Program-made: the position numbers and the translations under genes | From: JBJHDF01 sp050486405 | Lineage (GTDB): Bacteria > Pseudomonadota > Gammaproteobacteria > Pseudomonadales > Cellvibrionaceae | DNA: 64,000 bases | NCBI GenBank assembly: GCA_050486405.1 | Contig: JBJHDF010000020.1 | Coordinates: forward strand, 1 to 64,000 | Direction: 5' to 3' | The notes under the pieces: generated by a model | Databases searched by the model: none | The model's input: the letters and a program-made list of their open reading frames with translations, nothing else | What the model was told of the DNA's origin: nothing | Part shown: positions 25,849 through 35,410 of the stretch, piece by piece | Layout: each line of letters starts with the position of its first letter | How positions within the stretch are numbered: position 1 is the stretch's first letter

Positions 25849-26679
25849 TCAACCGCCGAGCTGCGCCAGCGCCGCCCTGATCTGTTCTGAGGCGGCGCTG
25901 TTGTTTCTGTAGACCGCATACACCGGCCGCTGGAAGCTGGGGGCATCCACCACCGGGTGCAGACTGACGCCTTGCCCCTTGCTGCAGGAGGGCGGCAGAT
26001 AGGCGCTGGCCCCGTGGCGCTTCATATAATCCAGAGCCAGATCCGCCTGGTTGGTGTACAGCAGGGCCGGCGTCTCGCCAAAACGGCGGGCATGGAACAG
26101 GCGAAAGGCCGCCCCCCAGTCAACGTAGATATAGGATTTTTCCAGAGCGCCCTTCAATGACTGGTCTGCAGCGGTGCTGAGCAGGGCCAGGGTAAATTGC
26201 CCCACCTTTTCCGATGTCAGCTCGCCGTGTCCCGGTTCGTCGTAGACCAGGGCAATGTCCAGTTGTCGCGACAGCAGCAGCTCCAGCAGTTGGGTTTGCG
26301 GCCAGGCCTCCACGCGCAAGGCCAGCTCCGGCAGGGCGCTGCCCAGCCGGGAGGCGACGTCCGGCAGGCCGAAGCGCCAGTAACCGGGGGTGGCGCCCAG
26401 ACTCAGGCGCCGGCTGTGTTCGGCCTTGAGCACCACGTCCTGGCGGGCCTGGGCCCAGGTCAGCAGCACCTGGTTGGCGTAGGGCAGCAGTCGCTCTCCC
26501 TCTGCCGTTACCTGCACATTGCCCCGGGTACGGTGCAGCAGGCGCACCCCCAGGGTCTGTTCCAACTGCCGGATGCGGGCGCTGACCGCTGCCGGTGTCA
26601 GAAACAGGTTGTCCGCAGCCCGCCCGAAATGGCGGGTGCGGGTGACTTCCACAAAGGTTTTCAGCAGCTCTGTATCCAT
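25849..26679 (-). CDS. LysR family regulator, HdfR-like
   Basis: A 276-residue LysR-type transcription factor. The N-terminal winged helix-turn-helix is at about 1-60 (MDTELLKTFVEVTRTRHFGRAADNLFLTPAAVSARIRQLE), which matches HdfR closely. The C-terminal effector domain spans about 90-270. I choose ATG 26679 because HdfR proteins begin MDTELLKTF; a GTG two codons upstream is possible. HdfR represses the flagellar master operon in E. coli, but the target here is not visible. The next gene on the same strand upstream is a glutathione transferase 75 bases away. Confidence 0.88.
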   Translation of the reverse strand: MDTELLKTFVEVTRTRHFGRAADNLFLTPAAVSARIRQLEQTLGVRLLHRTRGNVQVTAEGERLLPYANQVLLTWAQARQDVVLKAEHSRRLSLGATPGYWRFGLPDVASRLGSALPELALRVEAWPQTQLLELLLSRQLDIALVYDEPGHGELTSEKVGQFTLALLSTAADQSLKGALEKSYIYVDWGAAFRLFHARRFGETPALLYTNQADLALDYMKRHGASAYLPPSCSKGQGVSLHPVVDAPSFQRPVYAVYRNNSAASEQIRAALAQLGG

Positions 26680-26754
26680 GGGCACCCGGAGGCAGGACGG
26701 TTTTCCCGGAATCTACACTGTTGCACCGAGCCCGGCAATCCGCCGAGCCCAATG

Positions 26755-27315
26755 TCAGGCTTCCCGGGGCTCGGTATCGGCGAAGGGCGCGTAGCTGCGC
26801 ATGGATGCCAGGAAGGCGCTCAGGCGGGGATAGGACTCAAACGTCATGCGTTTGCGGAACAGGCACCAGTCCATCATGCAACCCAGGCGCAGATGCAGGT
26901 CGTTGTAGGGTGGCTGCGCCGGCCACTCCAGTGGCTCCAGCGCCGCCAGGCAGGTGTCGATGCGTCGGCGTTGGCGCTGCAGGTAGGCGCTGCTCTCCAC
27001 CGTCAGCCCGTCCTTTTCCAACATGAACAGCACCACCCAGGCATCCAGCGCCGTGCTGGCCAGAAGAAAATGATCGTAAGTGGTTATGTCCGGCAGAAAC
27101 GCCTGGCCGGACTTTTCCCGAATATAGCGCAAGATGGCGGCAGAGTCGGTGAGGGCCAGCTCGCCATCCAGCAGAAAGGGCAGCTTTTGGGTAGGGGACT
27201 TGGTGGCGCTGACGCTGGCGTCGGCCTGGATGAATTCACAATCCAGGCCGGTTTCCAGCAGGGCAATGCGGCAATGGCGAACAAAGGGCGATGTGTAGCT
27301 GCCATACAGTTGCAT
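26755..27315 (-). CDS. Glutathione S-transferase family protein
   Basis: A 186-residue protein with an N-terminal thioredoxin-like domain (MQLYGSYTSPFVRHCRIALLETGLDCEF) and the cis-proline/glutathione region (SPTQKLPFLLDGELALTDSAAILRYI) characteristic of GSTs, followed by an all-helical C-terminal domain. It is shorter than typical 200-220-residue GSTs. The start ATG 27315 has AGGA upstream. Substrate is unknown. It is transcribed towards the HdfR-like gene. Confidence 0.85.
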   Translation of the reverse strand: MQLYGSYTSPFVRHCRIALLETGLDCEFIQADASVSATKSPTQKLPFLLDGELALTDSAAILRYIREKSGQAFLPDITTYDHFLLASTALDAWVVLFMLEKDGLTVESSAYLQRQRRRIDTCLAALEPLEWPAQPPYNDLHLRLGCMMDWCLFRKRMTFESYPRLSAFLASMRSYAPFADTEPREA

Positions 27316-27408
27316 GGTGATGTCCTGTTTCCGATAAGAGTGATGATCATACCGCAGTCGCCTATTTTGCAACAGTAAGGTTTCGCAACAACTGTGGCGC
27401 CTGATGAA

Positions 27409-28560
27409 TTAACCGAGATATTGCTGTCGATAGTGGCTCGGGGTCACACCCACTGCTTTTTTAAAGGCCTGGTTGAAGACCGATTTGCTGCTGAATCCGC
27501 AGTCTTTCATGATGTCGTTGATGGTACAGCTGCGCCGATCTGGGTCTGCGAGTCGAGCTCGGGCTTCCTCTATGCGGTAGTCGCTAATCAGTTCAAAGAA
27601 GTTCTTGTTCAGTTTTCTGTTGATTGTGCCTGACAGCAATTTTGATGATACACCGAGCCGCTCCGCCAGCCGGTCGAGGGTAAGGTGTGGCTCCAGATAG
27701 GGTTTTGCCTCTGCCATATAAGCTGTTAGGCGGTTGAGTAGGGCCTGATACTGGTCTTCCGCCGGTGCTGGCGAACCCATGGTATGTTCAACTTGAATGT
27801 CCGCAAATCCCCTTGAGTGGAGCAGGAGATACACAACCAATATGCCCACAAATAAAAAACGAATATAGATCTCCAGGATACCCATCGGGCTGTCCAGCCC
27901 AAACTGCAAAATACGCGACTCCAAAAGTGCCACTATTGCCCAGGAATTAATGCCGAAAAATCCAACTAGCAGCAACTTCAGCCACTGAACGTCAACGGCG
28001 CTCATAACAACGTAATTTTTCTTGAGAAATTTTATATAGCAATACAAAACTCTAATGCAAACTACGCTGTAAACGAATGGGGAAAGTCTTTGCAGCCAAA
28101 TTATGGCTTCAAAGTATAAGTTGGATTTTACCGCATCCCAGCTTTTCACATATTGCATTTTATAATAAGGATCAAACTGATAGTAGACGATGTACATATA
28201 AAACGGATACGTAAGCGCGGGAACTAAATGCAGGATATCCTTTTTGTCCAACGAAAAGTCTCGGTATAGCGTCGCCCTGGTAGACCAGTACAAAAACGGT
28301 CCCTGCAATAGCAGGGCGAAACCGAGAACAAAAAACAGGTTTGTGGAAACGGCAGCGAGCGCTGAATTGATGGCAGCGTTCCAATAAAGCAGGATATCTA
28401 AGGCATGCAGTCCATATAGGAGGAAAAACCCCGCCAACAGCAGATTTTTAGTGCGGCCATGTGAGCGCTGGATTAGTAGAAGGAAGCTCAGCAAAAACGA
28501 CACCAGTACATTCAGCAGCACTGTTATGTCGTTTATATTAAAGAGTTTTATTTCAATCAT
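27409..28560 (-). CDS. Membrane-anchored AraC family regulator
   Basis: A 383-residue protein with about seven to eight hydrophobic segments in residues 10-250 and a C-terminal AraC-type DNA-binding domain (about 280-380: LTLDRLAERLGVSSKLLSGTIN and CTINDIMKDCGFSSKSVFNQAFKKAVGVTPSHYR). This layout is common in marine gammaproteobacteria. It probably senses a membrane or periplasmic signal directly. The gene is visibly more AT-rich than its neighbours. ATG 28560 is used; a TTG two codons upstream is possible. It lies 188 bases downstream of the ABC exporter operon. Confidence 0.88.
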   Translation of the reverse strand: MIEIKLFNINDITVLLNVLVSFLLSFLLLIQRSHGRTKNLLLAGFFLLYGLHALDILLYWNAAINSALAAVSTNLFFVLGFALLLQGPFLYWSTRATLYRDFSLDKKDILHLVPALTYPFYMYIVYYQFDPYYKMQYVKSWDAVKSNLYFEAIIWLQRLSPFVYSVVCIRVLYCYIKFLKKNYVVMSAVDVQWLKLLLVGFFGINSWAIVALLESRILQFGLDSPMGILEIYIRFLFVGILVVYLLLHSRGFADIQVEHTMGSPAPAEDQYQALLNRLTAYMAEAKPYLEPHLTLDRLAERLGVSSKLLSGTINRKLNKNFFELISDYRIEEARARLADPDRRSCTINDIMKDCGFSSKSVFNQAFKKAVGVTPSHYRQQYLG

Positions 28561-28748
28561 CGCCAAATCCAGGCCAAGATCTGCAGCTTGGGCTGGCCGC
28601 AGCCACAGGAATACCGCCAGCTGAGGCCCATATGGCTCAGCCGGTCAGGTATTGTATCACGATATATTCTGGGTGCTTGGCAACTGACGTGGCGTGGCGC
28701 CGGTCAGTTGGGGGTCTCGCGACGAGTTTCGCAACAGCTGTAGGGGGG

Positions 28749-29822
28749 TTACTGTTGCTTGATTGGTTCACCTTCGGACAGACCGGATACCACCTCGATA
28801 TTGATGCCATCGGATATACCGGTAACGATCCGGCGCCGCTCGAAAGTCTGGGGGCCGGTGGCCACTTCCACATAGGTGCCGTTGCGTTCAAAGAGAATGT
28901 TGCCCTCGTTGATGGCCAGCACGTGTTCCCTTTGATCCAGGATAATGTCGGCATTGGCACTGTAACCGGCGCGTAGGAAGTAATCCGGGTTCAGGGAGAT
29001 GGCGGCGCGGATTTCAAACTGGATAGTGCCCTGGTCTTCCACCCCCTTGGGTGAGATATATTCCAGATCGGCGGCAAAGCGGGTGTTTTCCAAAGCGCCG
29101 ATATGCAGCAGTATTTCCATACCCTCGCGAATCTTGCCCACTTCGGACTCGTCCACATGCCCCTCGAAAATCAGATCGGTCATGTCCGCCACTGTGGCGA
29201 TGGTGGTGCCCTCGTTGAAGTTATTGGATTCAATGACGAAGGTGCCTTCGCGCACTGGAACATCCAGCACCATGCCGCCAGCGGTGGCGCGCACCAGATT
29301 GGATACCTGGCCCGAGCGCTGGGTTACCCCTTCCCTGATCAGAGACACGTTGTCCTCGGCGGAACTGACGGCTTCGCGTTGCAGTTCGAAGTCGGTCAGA
29401 AAACGGTTGTATTCGGATTCGGAAATCAACCGCTCGGCAAACAACCGCCGCTGTCTTTCCAGCTCCCGTTCGGTATTGCGAAAGCTGATGCGGGCACTTT
29501 CCAGTTGCGATTCGGCTCGGGCCAGATGTTCCATGTCTGGAATCAACTGAATGCGGGCTATCAGATCGCCCCGTTCCACGGTTTGACCGGCGTCGACAAA
29601 CAGTGTTTCCACCACGCCTGGCACCTGGGACTTGATCTGAATCTCCCGGCGCGGCACGATTTTCCCGATGGCCACGGTCTTGGTCACGATGTCCGTGTAA
29701 AACGGCTCAGTGGTGGTGTAGACCACCGGATCCTGCCGGGACTTCTGATACAGAAACCAGGTAGTGCCGGCAAACAGCGCGGCTATCGCCAGAAGAACAA
29801 CAATGGAAATCACTTTTTTCAT
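28749..29822 (-). CDS. HlyD/MacA-type periplasmic adaptor
   Basis: A 357-residue membrane-fusion protein with one N-terminal membrane anchor (about 3-25), a lipoyl-like half (KIVPRREIQIKSQVPGVVETLFVDAGQTVERGDLIARI), a helical hairpin (about 100-160) and beta-barrel domains. It should link the inner-membrane ABC permeases to an outer-membrane channel. The start ATG 29822 follows GGGAGTG. It is the last gene of the ATPase-permease-permease-adaptor operon; no TolC-like gene is present. MacAB/YknXYZ-like exporters move peptides or toxic metabolites; the substrate here is unknown. Confidence 0.88.
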   Translation of the reverse strand: MKKVISIVVLLAIAALFAGTTWFLYQKSRQDPVVYTTTEPFYTDIVTKTVAIGKIVPRREIQIKSQVPGVVETLFVDAGQTVERGDLIARIQLIPDMEHLARAESQLESARISFRNTERELERQRRLFAERLISESEYNRFLTDFELQREAVSSAEDNVSLIREGVTQRSGQVSNLVRATAGGMVLDVPVREGTFVIESNNFNEGTTIATVADMTDLIFEGHVDESEVGKIREGMEILLHIGALENTRFAADLEYISPKGVEDQGTIQFEIRAAISLNPDYFLRAGYSANADIILDQREHVLAINEGNILFERNGTYVEVATGPQTFERRRIVTGISDGINIEVVSGLSEGEPIKQQ

Positions 29823-29838
29823 GAACACTCCCGTGACA

Positions 29839-31101
29839 TTACTCGTCTTGCAGCGCAACTATGGGGTTGACGCTGGCCGCTTTGGCGGCAGGTAACAATG
29901 CGGCCAGAAAACCCGACAGTACCAGAATGGCCACTGCCGTGATGGCGGTACCGAACTCAATCTCCGGATGCATAAACGTGCCCGCACCAACCCCGGTATT
30001 GAGCAGATAGGCATTTAACCCTTCCAGTACCAGAACCCCCGCCACCAAGCCCATATAGCCGGCCAGGGCGGTAATAAAAATCGATTCTTGTACAATCATG
30101 GTGACAATGGCGGTGGGGGTGGAGCCCAGCGCCTTGCGCAGCCCAATCTCGCGGGTGCGCTCCTTGACCACGATCAGCATGATATTGCCCACGCCGATGG
30201 CGCCGGCGGCGATGGTGCCTATGGCCACCATCCAACTGAATACGCGTATGCCGGTGAACAGGCTCTGCACGTTTTCGTACTGCTCCTGGCGATTCCAACT
30301 GCCGTAGACGCCGGCGTCGTCGGGGTGTACCCGATGGCGCTGACGCAGGAATTCGATGACGCTTTCCTCAAGCTCGCTGGCGTGTACTCCGGGCACCGGC
30401 ACAATATTGATATTGCCCACCCAGCCTGTCTGGTTGAAGGTGTAACGCAGGGTCTGGTTGGGAATGTAGATGGCCTCCTCTTCCTGGGCGGCATTGTCAC
30501 CGGTGGTCTGGGTGGCAAACACACCCACCACCATAAAATTGACACCGTGAATGTTGATGTCCTGACCGATGGGGTCTTCCCAGGGCTCGAACAGGATATC
30601 CTCCACTCCCTGTCCGATCACCGCCACCTTGCGCCGCCGGTCATTGTCCATCTGGTTGATGAAGCGACCGGTGGTGGCGCGCACCGAGTGCAGGGGAGCC
30701 GCTCCTTCGTGGGAGCCGCGTACCGAGAAGGTGCCGCTGTTGTTGCCGCGCACTATGTACTGCTCGTTGCCCCAGCCCCCCAACCGGTTGAAGCCTTCGA
30801 TGTAGGCGATATCACTGAAGCGATTGCGTATGGCCGGTATGTCCTCCTCCTTGATGGTGACCCAGCGGTTGACGGATAAACCCTGATAGGGCAACTGCGG
30901 ACGGTTGGATACCCAGATGACCACTGAATTGGTTACTTCGCCGAAGTTGGCGGTGGCGCCGTTCTGCAGACCCTTGCCGGCCCCGAGCAGCACCACCAGC
31001 ATGAAAATGCCCCAGAAGACACCAAAAGCGGTCAGTGCCGTGCGCAGCTTGTGCTGTTTCAGCGTACTGAAAATTTCCTGCCACTTTTCGATATCAATCA
31101 T
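29839..31101 (-). CDS. MacB-like ABC transporter permease (second copy)
   Basis: A 420-residue permease with one N-terminal membrane helix, a large periplasmic MacB_PCD domain (about 45-260), and three C-terminal helices with the FtsX-type signature (VVKERTREIGLRKALGSTPTAIV). It starts MIDIEKWQEIFSTLKQHKLRTALTAFGVFWGIFM. The same N-terminal pattern recurs in the adjacent permease, so they are tandem paralogues that probably form a heterodimer. Start ATG 31101 is 4 bases after the upstream permease stop; an in-frame extension upstream overlaps that gene. Confidence 0.9.
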   Translation of the reverse strand: MIDIEKWQEIFSTLKQHKLRTALTAFGVFWGIFMLVVLLGAGKGLQNGATANFGEVTNSVVIWVSNRPQLPYQGLSVNRWVTIKEEDIPAIRNRFSDIAYIEGFNRLGGWGNEQYIVRGNNSGTFSVRGSHEGAAPLHSVRATTGRFINQMDNDRRRKVAVIGQGVEDILFEPWEDPIGQDINIHGVNFMVVGVFATQTTGDNAAQEEEAIYIPNQTLRYTFNQTGWVGNINIVPVPGVHASELEESVIEFLRQRHRVHPDDAGVYGSWNRQEQYENVQSLFTGIRVFSWMVAIGTIAAGAIGVGNIMLIVVKERTREIGLRKALGSTPTAIVTMIVQESIFITALAGYMGLVAGVLVLEGLNAYLLNTGVGAGTFMHPEIEFGTAITAVAILVLSGFLAALLPAAKAASVNPIVALQDE

Positions 31102-31105
31102 GGTG

Positions 31106-32356
31106 TCACTCCGAGCGCATGGCCTCCACTGGCATGATGCGGGCGGCCTGCACCGCTGGCACCAGCCCGGCAATGGCTCCCACGCCCACCAGCAGACTCA
31201 GCGCCGTCAGGGCAATCTGAAAGTCTACTTCCGGCCGCTGAAAATAGGACAGTGTTATGTTCATGCTTTCCAGCAGATAGGTGACGCCCTCCAGCAGTCC
31301 CACGCCCAGCACCAGGCCCAGGTAGCCGGCCAGACTGGTCACCAGGATGGATTCCAGCATCAGGGTGCCGACGATGGTCGACGGTCGTGCGCCCAACGCC
31401 TTGCGTACGCCGATTTCCCGGGTGCGCTCCTTGACGGTGATGATCATGATATTGCTGACGCCGACAATGCCGGCCATCAGGGTGCCGAGCCCCACAAACC
31501 AGATAAAGCCGTTGATGCCGGCGAAGGTGGCGTTGAAACGCGCCGCCTGCACCGCTGCATTGTTGGTGCGAATGGCCCGACGGTCGGCGGGAGCGATCTG
31601 GTGCCGGCGTTGCAGCAGTTCCCGCACCCGCTGTTCCAGTTCGAAGCCGTCGTAGCCCGGTTGTGGTCGCAGGCCAATGATCGAGACCCGTTCACCACCG
31701 CCGTAGGTGGTCTGGTAGGTTCTTTGGGGCATGTGAATGCGCTCGGACATGCGCCCCTCCCAGCCGGCATCGTAGAACACACCCACTACCATGAAGGTGA
31801 CGCCGTTGATAACGATAGACTCGCCGATGGCATGGTCGTGGCGTCCAAACAGACGCTCGGCCACGCGGGTTCCTATCGTTACCACCTTGCGGCGTTCGCG
31901 GTTGTCCAGTGGGTTGAGTTTACGCCCGGCGCGCAGTTCGATATTGGCCTTGATGTCATAGTACTCGTCGCTCACGCCCAGCACACCAAAGGCACCGGTG
32001 CGCTCGCCGTAGGTGACAATGATATCCGATTGGCGAAAGGAGCCCAGCGGAGTTTCACTGGAGATGTAGCGCACTCCGGGAACCTGCTCGCGTATGGCTC
32101 TCATGTCCGATTCGGTGAACTGGATGCGCCGATTATTGGGCAGACCCCGGTAGGGAATGGCCGTGCGACCGGAGAAAACCCAGATGGTGTCACTCATGTC
32201 GTTGCTGAAGCGGTTTTCCATGCCGTGACGCATGCCTTGTCCAGCGCCGAGCAGAATGATCAGCATGAATATGCCCCAGAAAACACCAAACGCCGTCAGC
32301 GCGGTGCGCAGTTTGTTCTGCTTCAGGGTAAAGAGAATTTCCTGCAAACTTTCCAT
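31106..32356 (-). CDS. MacB-like ABC transporter permease (first copy)
   Basis: A 416-residue permease, the paralogue of its downstream neighbour. It has an N-terminal membrane helix (TLKQNKLRTALTAFGVFWGIFMLI), a MacB_PCD periplasmic domain, and an FtsX-like C-terminus (ITVKERTREIGVRKALGARPSTIVGTLMLESI) ending AARIMPVEAMRSE. It starts 9 bases after the ATPase stop. Two distinct permeases with one ATPase suggest a heterodimeric exporter. Confidence 0.9.
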   Translation of the reverse strand: MESLQEILFTLKQNKLRTALTAFGVFWGIFMLIILLGAGQGMRHGMENRFSNDMSDTIWVFSGRTAIPYRGLPNNRRIQFTESDMRAIREQVPGVRYISSETPLGSFRQSDIIVTYGERTGAFGVLGVSDEYYDIKANIELRAGRKLNPLDNRERRKVVTIGTRVAERLFGRHDHAIGESIVINGVTFMVVGVFYDAGWEGRMSERIHMPQRTYQTTYGGGERVSIIGLRPQPGYDGFELEQRVRELLQRRHQIAPADRRAIRTNNAAVQAARFNATFAGINGFIWFVGLGTLMAGIVGVSNIMIITVKERTREIGVRKALGARPSTIVGTLMLESILVTSLAGYLGLVLGVGLLEGVTYLLESMNITLSYFQRPEVDFQIALTALSLLVGVGAIAGLVPAVQAARIMPVEAMRSE

Positions 32357-32365
32357 GGCGACTGC

Positions 32366-33058
32366 TCAAACGTGCAGGCTGGCTGCGCGGTCGGCTCCAG
32401 ACAGAATCTCGCCATCCTTGAGAATGATCTGCCGCTGGGTCTGATCGGCGATATCCTGCTCATGGGTGACTATGACAATGGTGTTGCCCAGCGCGTGCAC
32501 TTCGCGGATGATGGCCATGATTTCTTCCGTGGTGGCGCTGTCCAGGGCGCCAGTGGGTTCGTCGGCAAGAATAACTTTGGGTTTGGTTACCAGTGCGCGG
32601 GCTATGGCCACCCGCTGCTTCTGCCCGCCGGACAACTCGCTGGGCATGTGGTCGACGCGGTCGCTCAGGCCCACCATGTCCAGGTACTGGTTGGCAATGC
32701 GATTGCGCTCCCGGCGTCCCACCCCCTGGTAGTACAGCGGCAGGGCGACGTTTTCCGTGGCATTCTTGAAGGGCAGCAGATTGAATGACTGAAAGACAAA
32801 GCCGATCATGCGGTTGCGCAAGGCGGCAGCGTGGCGCTCACGCAGCTTTTTGATTTCGGTTCCCGCCAGAAAGTAGTCGCCGCTGTCGTGGCTGTCGAGA
32901 ATGCCCAGGATATTCAACAGAGTGGACTTGCCCGAACCGGACGAGCCCATGATGGACACCAGCTCGCCCTCGCGAATATGCAGATCGATACCCTTGAGCA
33001 CGTGCAGCCGCTGTTGGCCGCTGCCGTAGTATTTGTGGACCTGGTGCAGTTTGATCAT
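32366..33058 (-). CDS. MacB/LolD-type ABC transporter ATP-binding protein
   Basis: A 230-residue ATPase with Walker A GSSGSGKST, the Q-loop in VFQSFNLLP, the ABC signature LSGGQKQR, Walker B VILADEPTGALD and the H-loop VTHEQD. It starts at ATG 33058 (MIKLHQVHKYYGSGQQRLHVLKGID); a longer frame to 33106 lacks similarity. It is the first gene of the exporter operon. The 33059-33283 gap upstream holds the promoters of this operon and of the divergent DUF3014 gene; no clear box was assigned. Confidence 0.92.
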   Translation of the reverse strand: MIKLHQVHKYYGSGQQRLHVLKGIDLHIREGELVSIMGSSGSGKSTLLNILGILDSHDSGDYFLAGTEIKKLRERHAAALRNRMIGFVFQSFNLLPFKNATENVALPLYYQGVGRRERNRIANQYLDMVGLSDRVDHMPSELSGGQKQRVAIARALVTKPKVILADEPTGALDSATTEEIMAIIREVHALGNTIVIVTHEQDIADQTQRQIILKDGEILSGADRAASLHV

Positions 33059-33283
33059 GGGTTGCCTGGGGTCAGTGATCGATGCTCGGGTTTGGCGCTT
33101 ATGCAAGTGTAGTCATTTTGCCCCTAAAGACCAGTCAGCGCAGCAGCCAACGGGTTAAGATTGGTTAACTCGACCCCTGAACATTTTTGCAAAAAAGGGT
33201 AGGATGGTTCCGTCCGGCGTGAAACTACTTTCAGTACCGCCGGGTCAAAGACGCCAAATCTGTCAGATCAGAGTAGAGAGTCC

Positions 33284-34150
33284 ATGGACAACCCGCAGCC
33301 CGAATCGTCCGTCAGCCCAGTCATCACCATAGTCCTGGTGGTGGCCATCGCCATTGCCCTGGCAGTGCTGGCCTATCTGTATTTGCGTACCCCGGCTGAG
33401 CCGGAGCCGGTCAGCCTGCCCGTGCCGGTCGAGCCTCTGCCTGCTCCCCCACCACCCGCGCCGGCGCCACCGCCACCGGAACCCGCAGTGGTGCCGGGCC
33501 CGGAGCTGGCGCCTGAACCCGAACCCGAGCCTGAACCCGAGCCGCTGCCGCCTTTGAACGAAAGCGACGCAGCAGTGCGGGAGAAGCTTGCGGACCTGAC
33601 CGGCGGTGCGGTGGTGGAGAATCTGGTCACTTCCGAAGAAGTGGTGCGCAAATTCGTGCGCGCCGTGGTGGCCCTGTCCGAGGGACTGGTGGTGTTTGAC
33701 TACCGTCCGGTGGTCTCCCCGGACGCCACCCTGGAAACCGAGCGGATGTACGGTGTGATTGACGAGGAACTGGGGCAGCAGTACACCCTGTCGCCCGCCA
33801 ACTATCGCCGCTACAGCGCCTACGTGGATACGTTGGAGCGGCTGGATGTTAGCACTCTGGGTGCGCTGTATCGGCGCCTGTCGCCCCTGCTGGAAGAGGC
33901 CTACGGCGAATTGGGCCTGCGCGACGGCAGTTTTCACCAGGCGCTGTTGCAATCTCTGGATCACCTGCTCGAAGCGCCCATAGTGGAAGAAGAGCTGCAG
34001 TTGAGCCTGCCCAGGGTCTTCTACCAGTACACCGACCCCGAGTTGGAGGATCTGCCGGACGCCCACAAGCTACTGCTGCGCATGGGGCCGGACAATACCC
34101 GTAAGATTCAGGATTTTGCCGCACGGCTGCGGACTGAACTGCGCCGCTGA
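33284..34150 (+). CDS. DUF3014 membrane protein
   Basis: A 288-residue protein with one membrane helix at about 14-35, a Pro/Glu-rich linker (about 37-90, including an EP-repeat tract), and a C-terminal DUF3014 domain (about 95-288: AAVREKLADLTG, RKFVRAVVALSEG, YRRYSAYVDTLERLD, PEVFYQYTDPELE-like region). The family is common in gammaproteobacteria and of unknown function. The linker should span part of the periplasm. It stands alone, convergent with a DUF1244 gene 15 bases away. Confidence 0.88.
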   Translation: MDNPQPESSVSPVITIVLVVAIAIALAVLAYLYLRTPAEPEPVSLPVPVEPLPAPPPPAPAPPPPEPAVVPGPELAPEPEPEPEPEPLPPLNESDAAVREKLADLTGGAVVENLVTSEEVVRKFVRAVVALSEGLVVFDYRPVVSPDATLETERMYGVIDEELGQQYTLSPANYRRYSAYVDTLERLDVSTLGALYRRLSPLLEEAYGELGLRDGSFHQALLQSLDHLLEAPIVEEELQLSLPRVFYQYTDPELEDLPDAHKLLLRMGPDNTRKIQDFAARLRTELRR

Positions 34151-34165
34151 TCCGCTCCCGGTGGA

Positions 34166-34426
34166 CTACTTCTGGTAGTCCGCTTTCCAGCGGCTGTAGG
34201 GCATGCGGTAGATGTGTTCGCGCACTTCTTCGTAGTCCAGAGCCAGCCCCTGCTCCGCTGCCGCTGCCAGATACCACTTGCTCAGGCAGTTGCGGCAGAA
34301 GCCGGCCAGGTTCATCAGGTCGATATTCTGTACGTCCCGGCGCTGGTCCAGATGGGCCAGCAAGCGCCGGAAGGCCGCCGCTTCCAGGCTCTGTCGGGTA
34401 TTGGCGTCCAGGTCTGTGGGCTTCAT
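34166..34426 (-). CDS. DUF1244 family protein
   Basis: An 86-residue cytoplasmic protein with the DUF1244 core (LLAHLDQRRDVQNIDLMNLAGFCRNCLSKWY, EVREHIYRMPYSRWKADYQ). Start ATG 34426 (MKPTDLDANTRQSLEAAAF); a much longer open frame upstream is antisense to the next gene and rejected. The two conserved cysteines CRNC might bind metal. Function is unknown. The 126-base gap to the divergent DUF547 gene should hold both promoters. Confidence 0.88.
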   Translation of the reverse strand: MKPTDLDANTRQSLEAAAFRRLLAHLDQRRDVQNIDLMNLAGFCRNCLSKWYLAAAAEQGLALDYEEVREHIYRMPYSRWKADYQK

Positions 34427-34552
34427 GGGATGCTCCGTCGGTGGTTGAGGATGGCTATTGTGCCTGCTGCAGCGAACGGCGTCACCCGTCCCGTGCCGCA
34501 ACCCGGTGCTTGAATCAGGCATCCAGAGCTGTCCACGCAACAGGAGGAGGCA

Positions 34553-35410
34553 ATGAAAACACTGCTGCACATCATCGCCGCCGCTGTGATCTGGTGCCTG
34601 GTGGCCGCAATCGCCGCAGCCGAGTCCGCAGAACCGGACCTGAATGAGACCTTCGCCCCCTATGCCGCTCTGCTGCGGGACTTTCTGCGGAAAAAAGACC
34701 TGGATGGTGATGGTTATGTGTCGGCCTTCGATTACCGCGCGGCCCTGTCCGATGAGACTACTGCCGAACGCCTCAAGGAACAGGATGCCCTGCTGGCTGA
34801 ATTTGCCATTGCGCGGCTGGACAGCCGCGAACTGGCTCTGGCCTTCTGGAACAATGCCTACAACTACTTCATGATCCAAAAGATTCTCACCGACCCCGGT
34901 GACAGTTTGGTCGATTCGGTGTGGGACTACGGCGGGCGCTACAATCCCTTTCGCGCCAACGTATTCGAGCGCGAACTGTTCGACATCGGCGGCAAAAAAT
35001 ACAGCCTGGACAATATGGAAAAGGACATCATGCTCGGCGACGACTTTCGCAAAAAAGGCTGGTGGGATGCCCGGGTGCACTTTACCGTCAACTGTGCCTC
35101 GGTGGGCTGCCCGCCCCTGCGACAACAGATCTACACCGCCGCCAATATCGACGACTACCTGGCCGAAAACACCCGGCGCGCGTTCAATACCCACTATCAC
35201 CTGCGCCTGGACGGCGACACACTGTATCTCACCGAGTTGTTCCGCTGGTATCGGGGTCATTTTGAAGAGTCGGCCGGTTCGGCTCGCGAATTCATCAAGC
35301 AGCACGGCGACGAGGCAGTGGCCGAGAAAATCGGGGACACCCGGCGCATCCGCTACATCGACTACGACTGGCGCCTGAATAAACCGGATAACTTTGCCGA
35401 GTTTGAGTGA
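34553..35410 (+). CDS. Secreted DUF547 protein
   Basis: A 285-residue protein with a cleavable signal (about 1-24, AIAAAES) and a DUF547 domain (LALAFWNNAYNYFMIQKIL, VFERELFDIGGKKYSLDNMEK, ARVHFTVNCASVGCPPLRQQIYTA). DUF547 proteins are thought to have a papain-like fold, and the cysteines in NCASVGCP fit that idea, but the activity is not established. A strong AGGAGGAGG ribosome site precedes the ATG. Its TGA overlaps the ATG of the following serine hydrolase (TGATG), which suggests coupled expression. Confidence 0.9.
   Translation: MKTLLHIIAAAVIWCLVAAIAAAESAEPDLNETFAPYAALLRDFLRKKDLDGDGYVSAFDYRAALSDETTAERLKEQDALLAEFAIARLDSRELALAFWNNAYNYFMIQKILTDPGDSLVDSVWDYGGRYNPFRANVFERELFDIGGKKYSLDNMEKDIMLGDDFRKKGWWDARVHFTVNCASVGCPPLRQQIYTAANIDDYLAENTRRAFNTHYHLRLDGDTLYLTELFRWYRGHFEESAGSAREFIKQHGDEAVAEKIGDTRRIRYIDYDWRLNKPDNFAEFE

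Noticed and set aside
28620..28641. GCTGAG/CTCAGC hairpin as a terminator of the exporter operon
   Set aside because: The stem is short and bulged, there is no U-tract, and it lies over 100 bases from the gene end.
30905..32788. A 627-codon + strand frame over the ABC exporter genes
   Set aside because: It spans two well-supported permease genes and part of the ATPase on the other strand; no recognisable domain, so it is a shadow.
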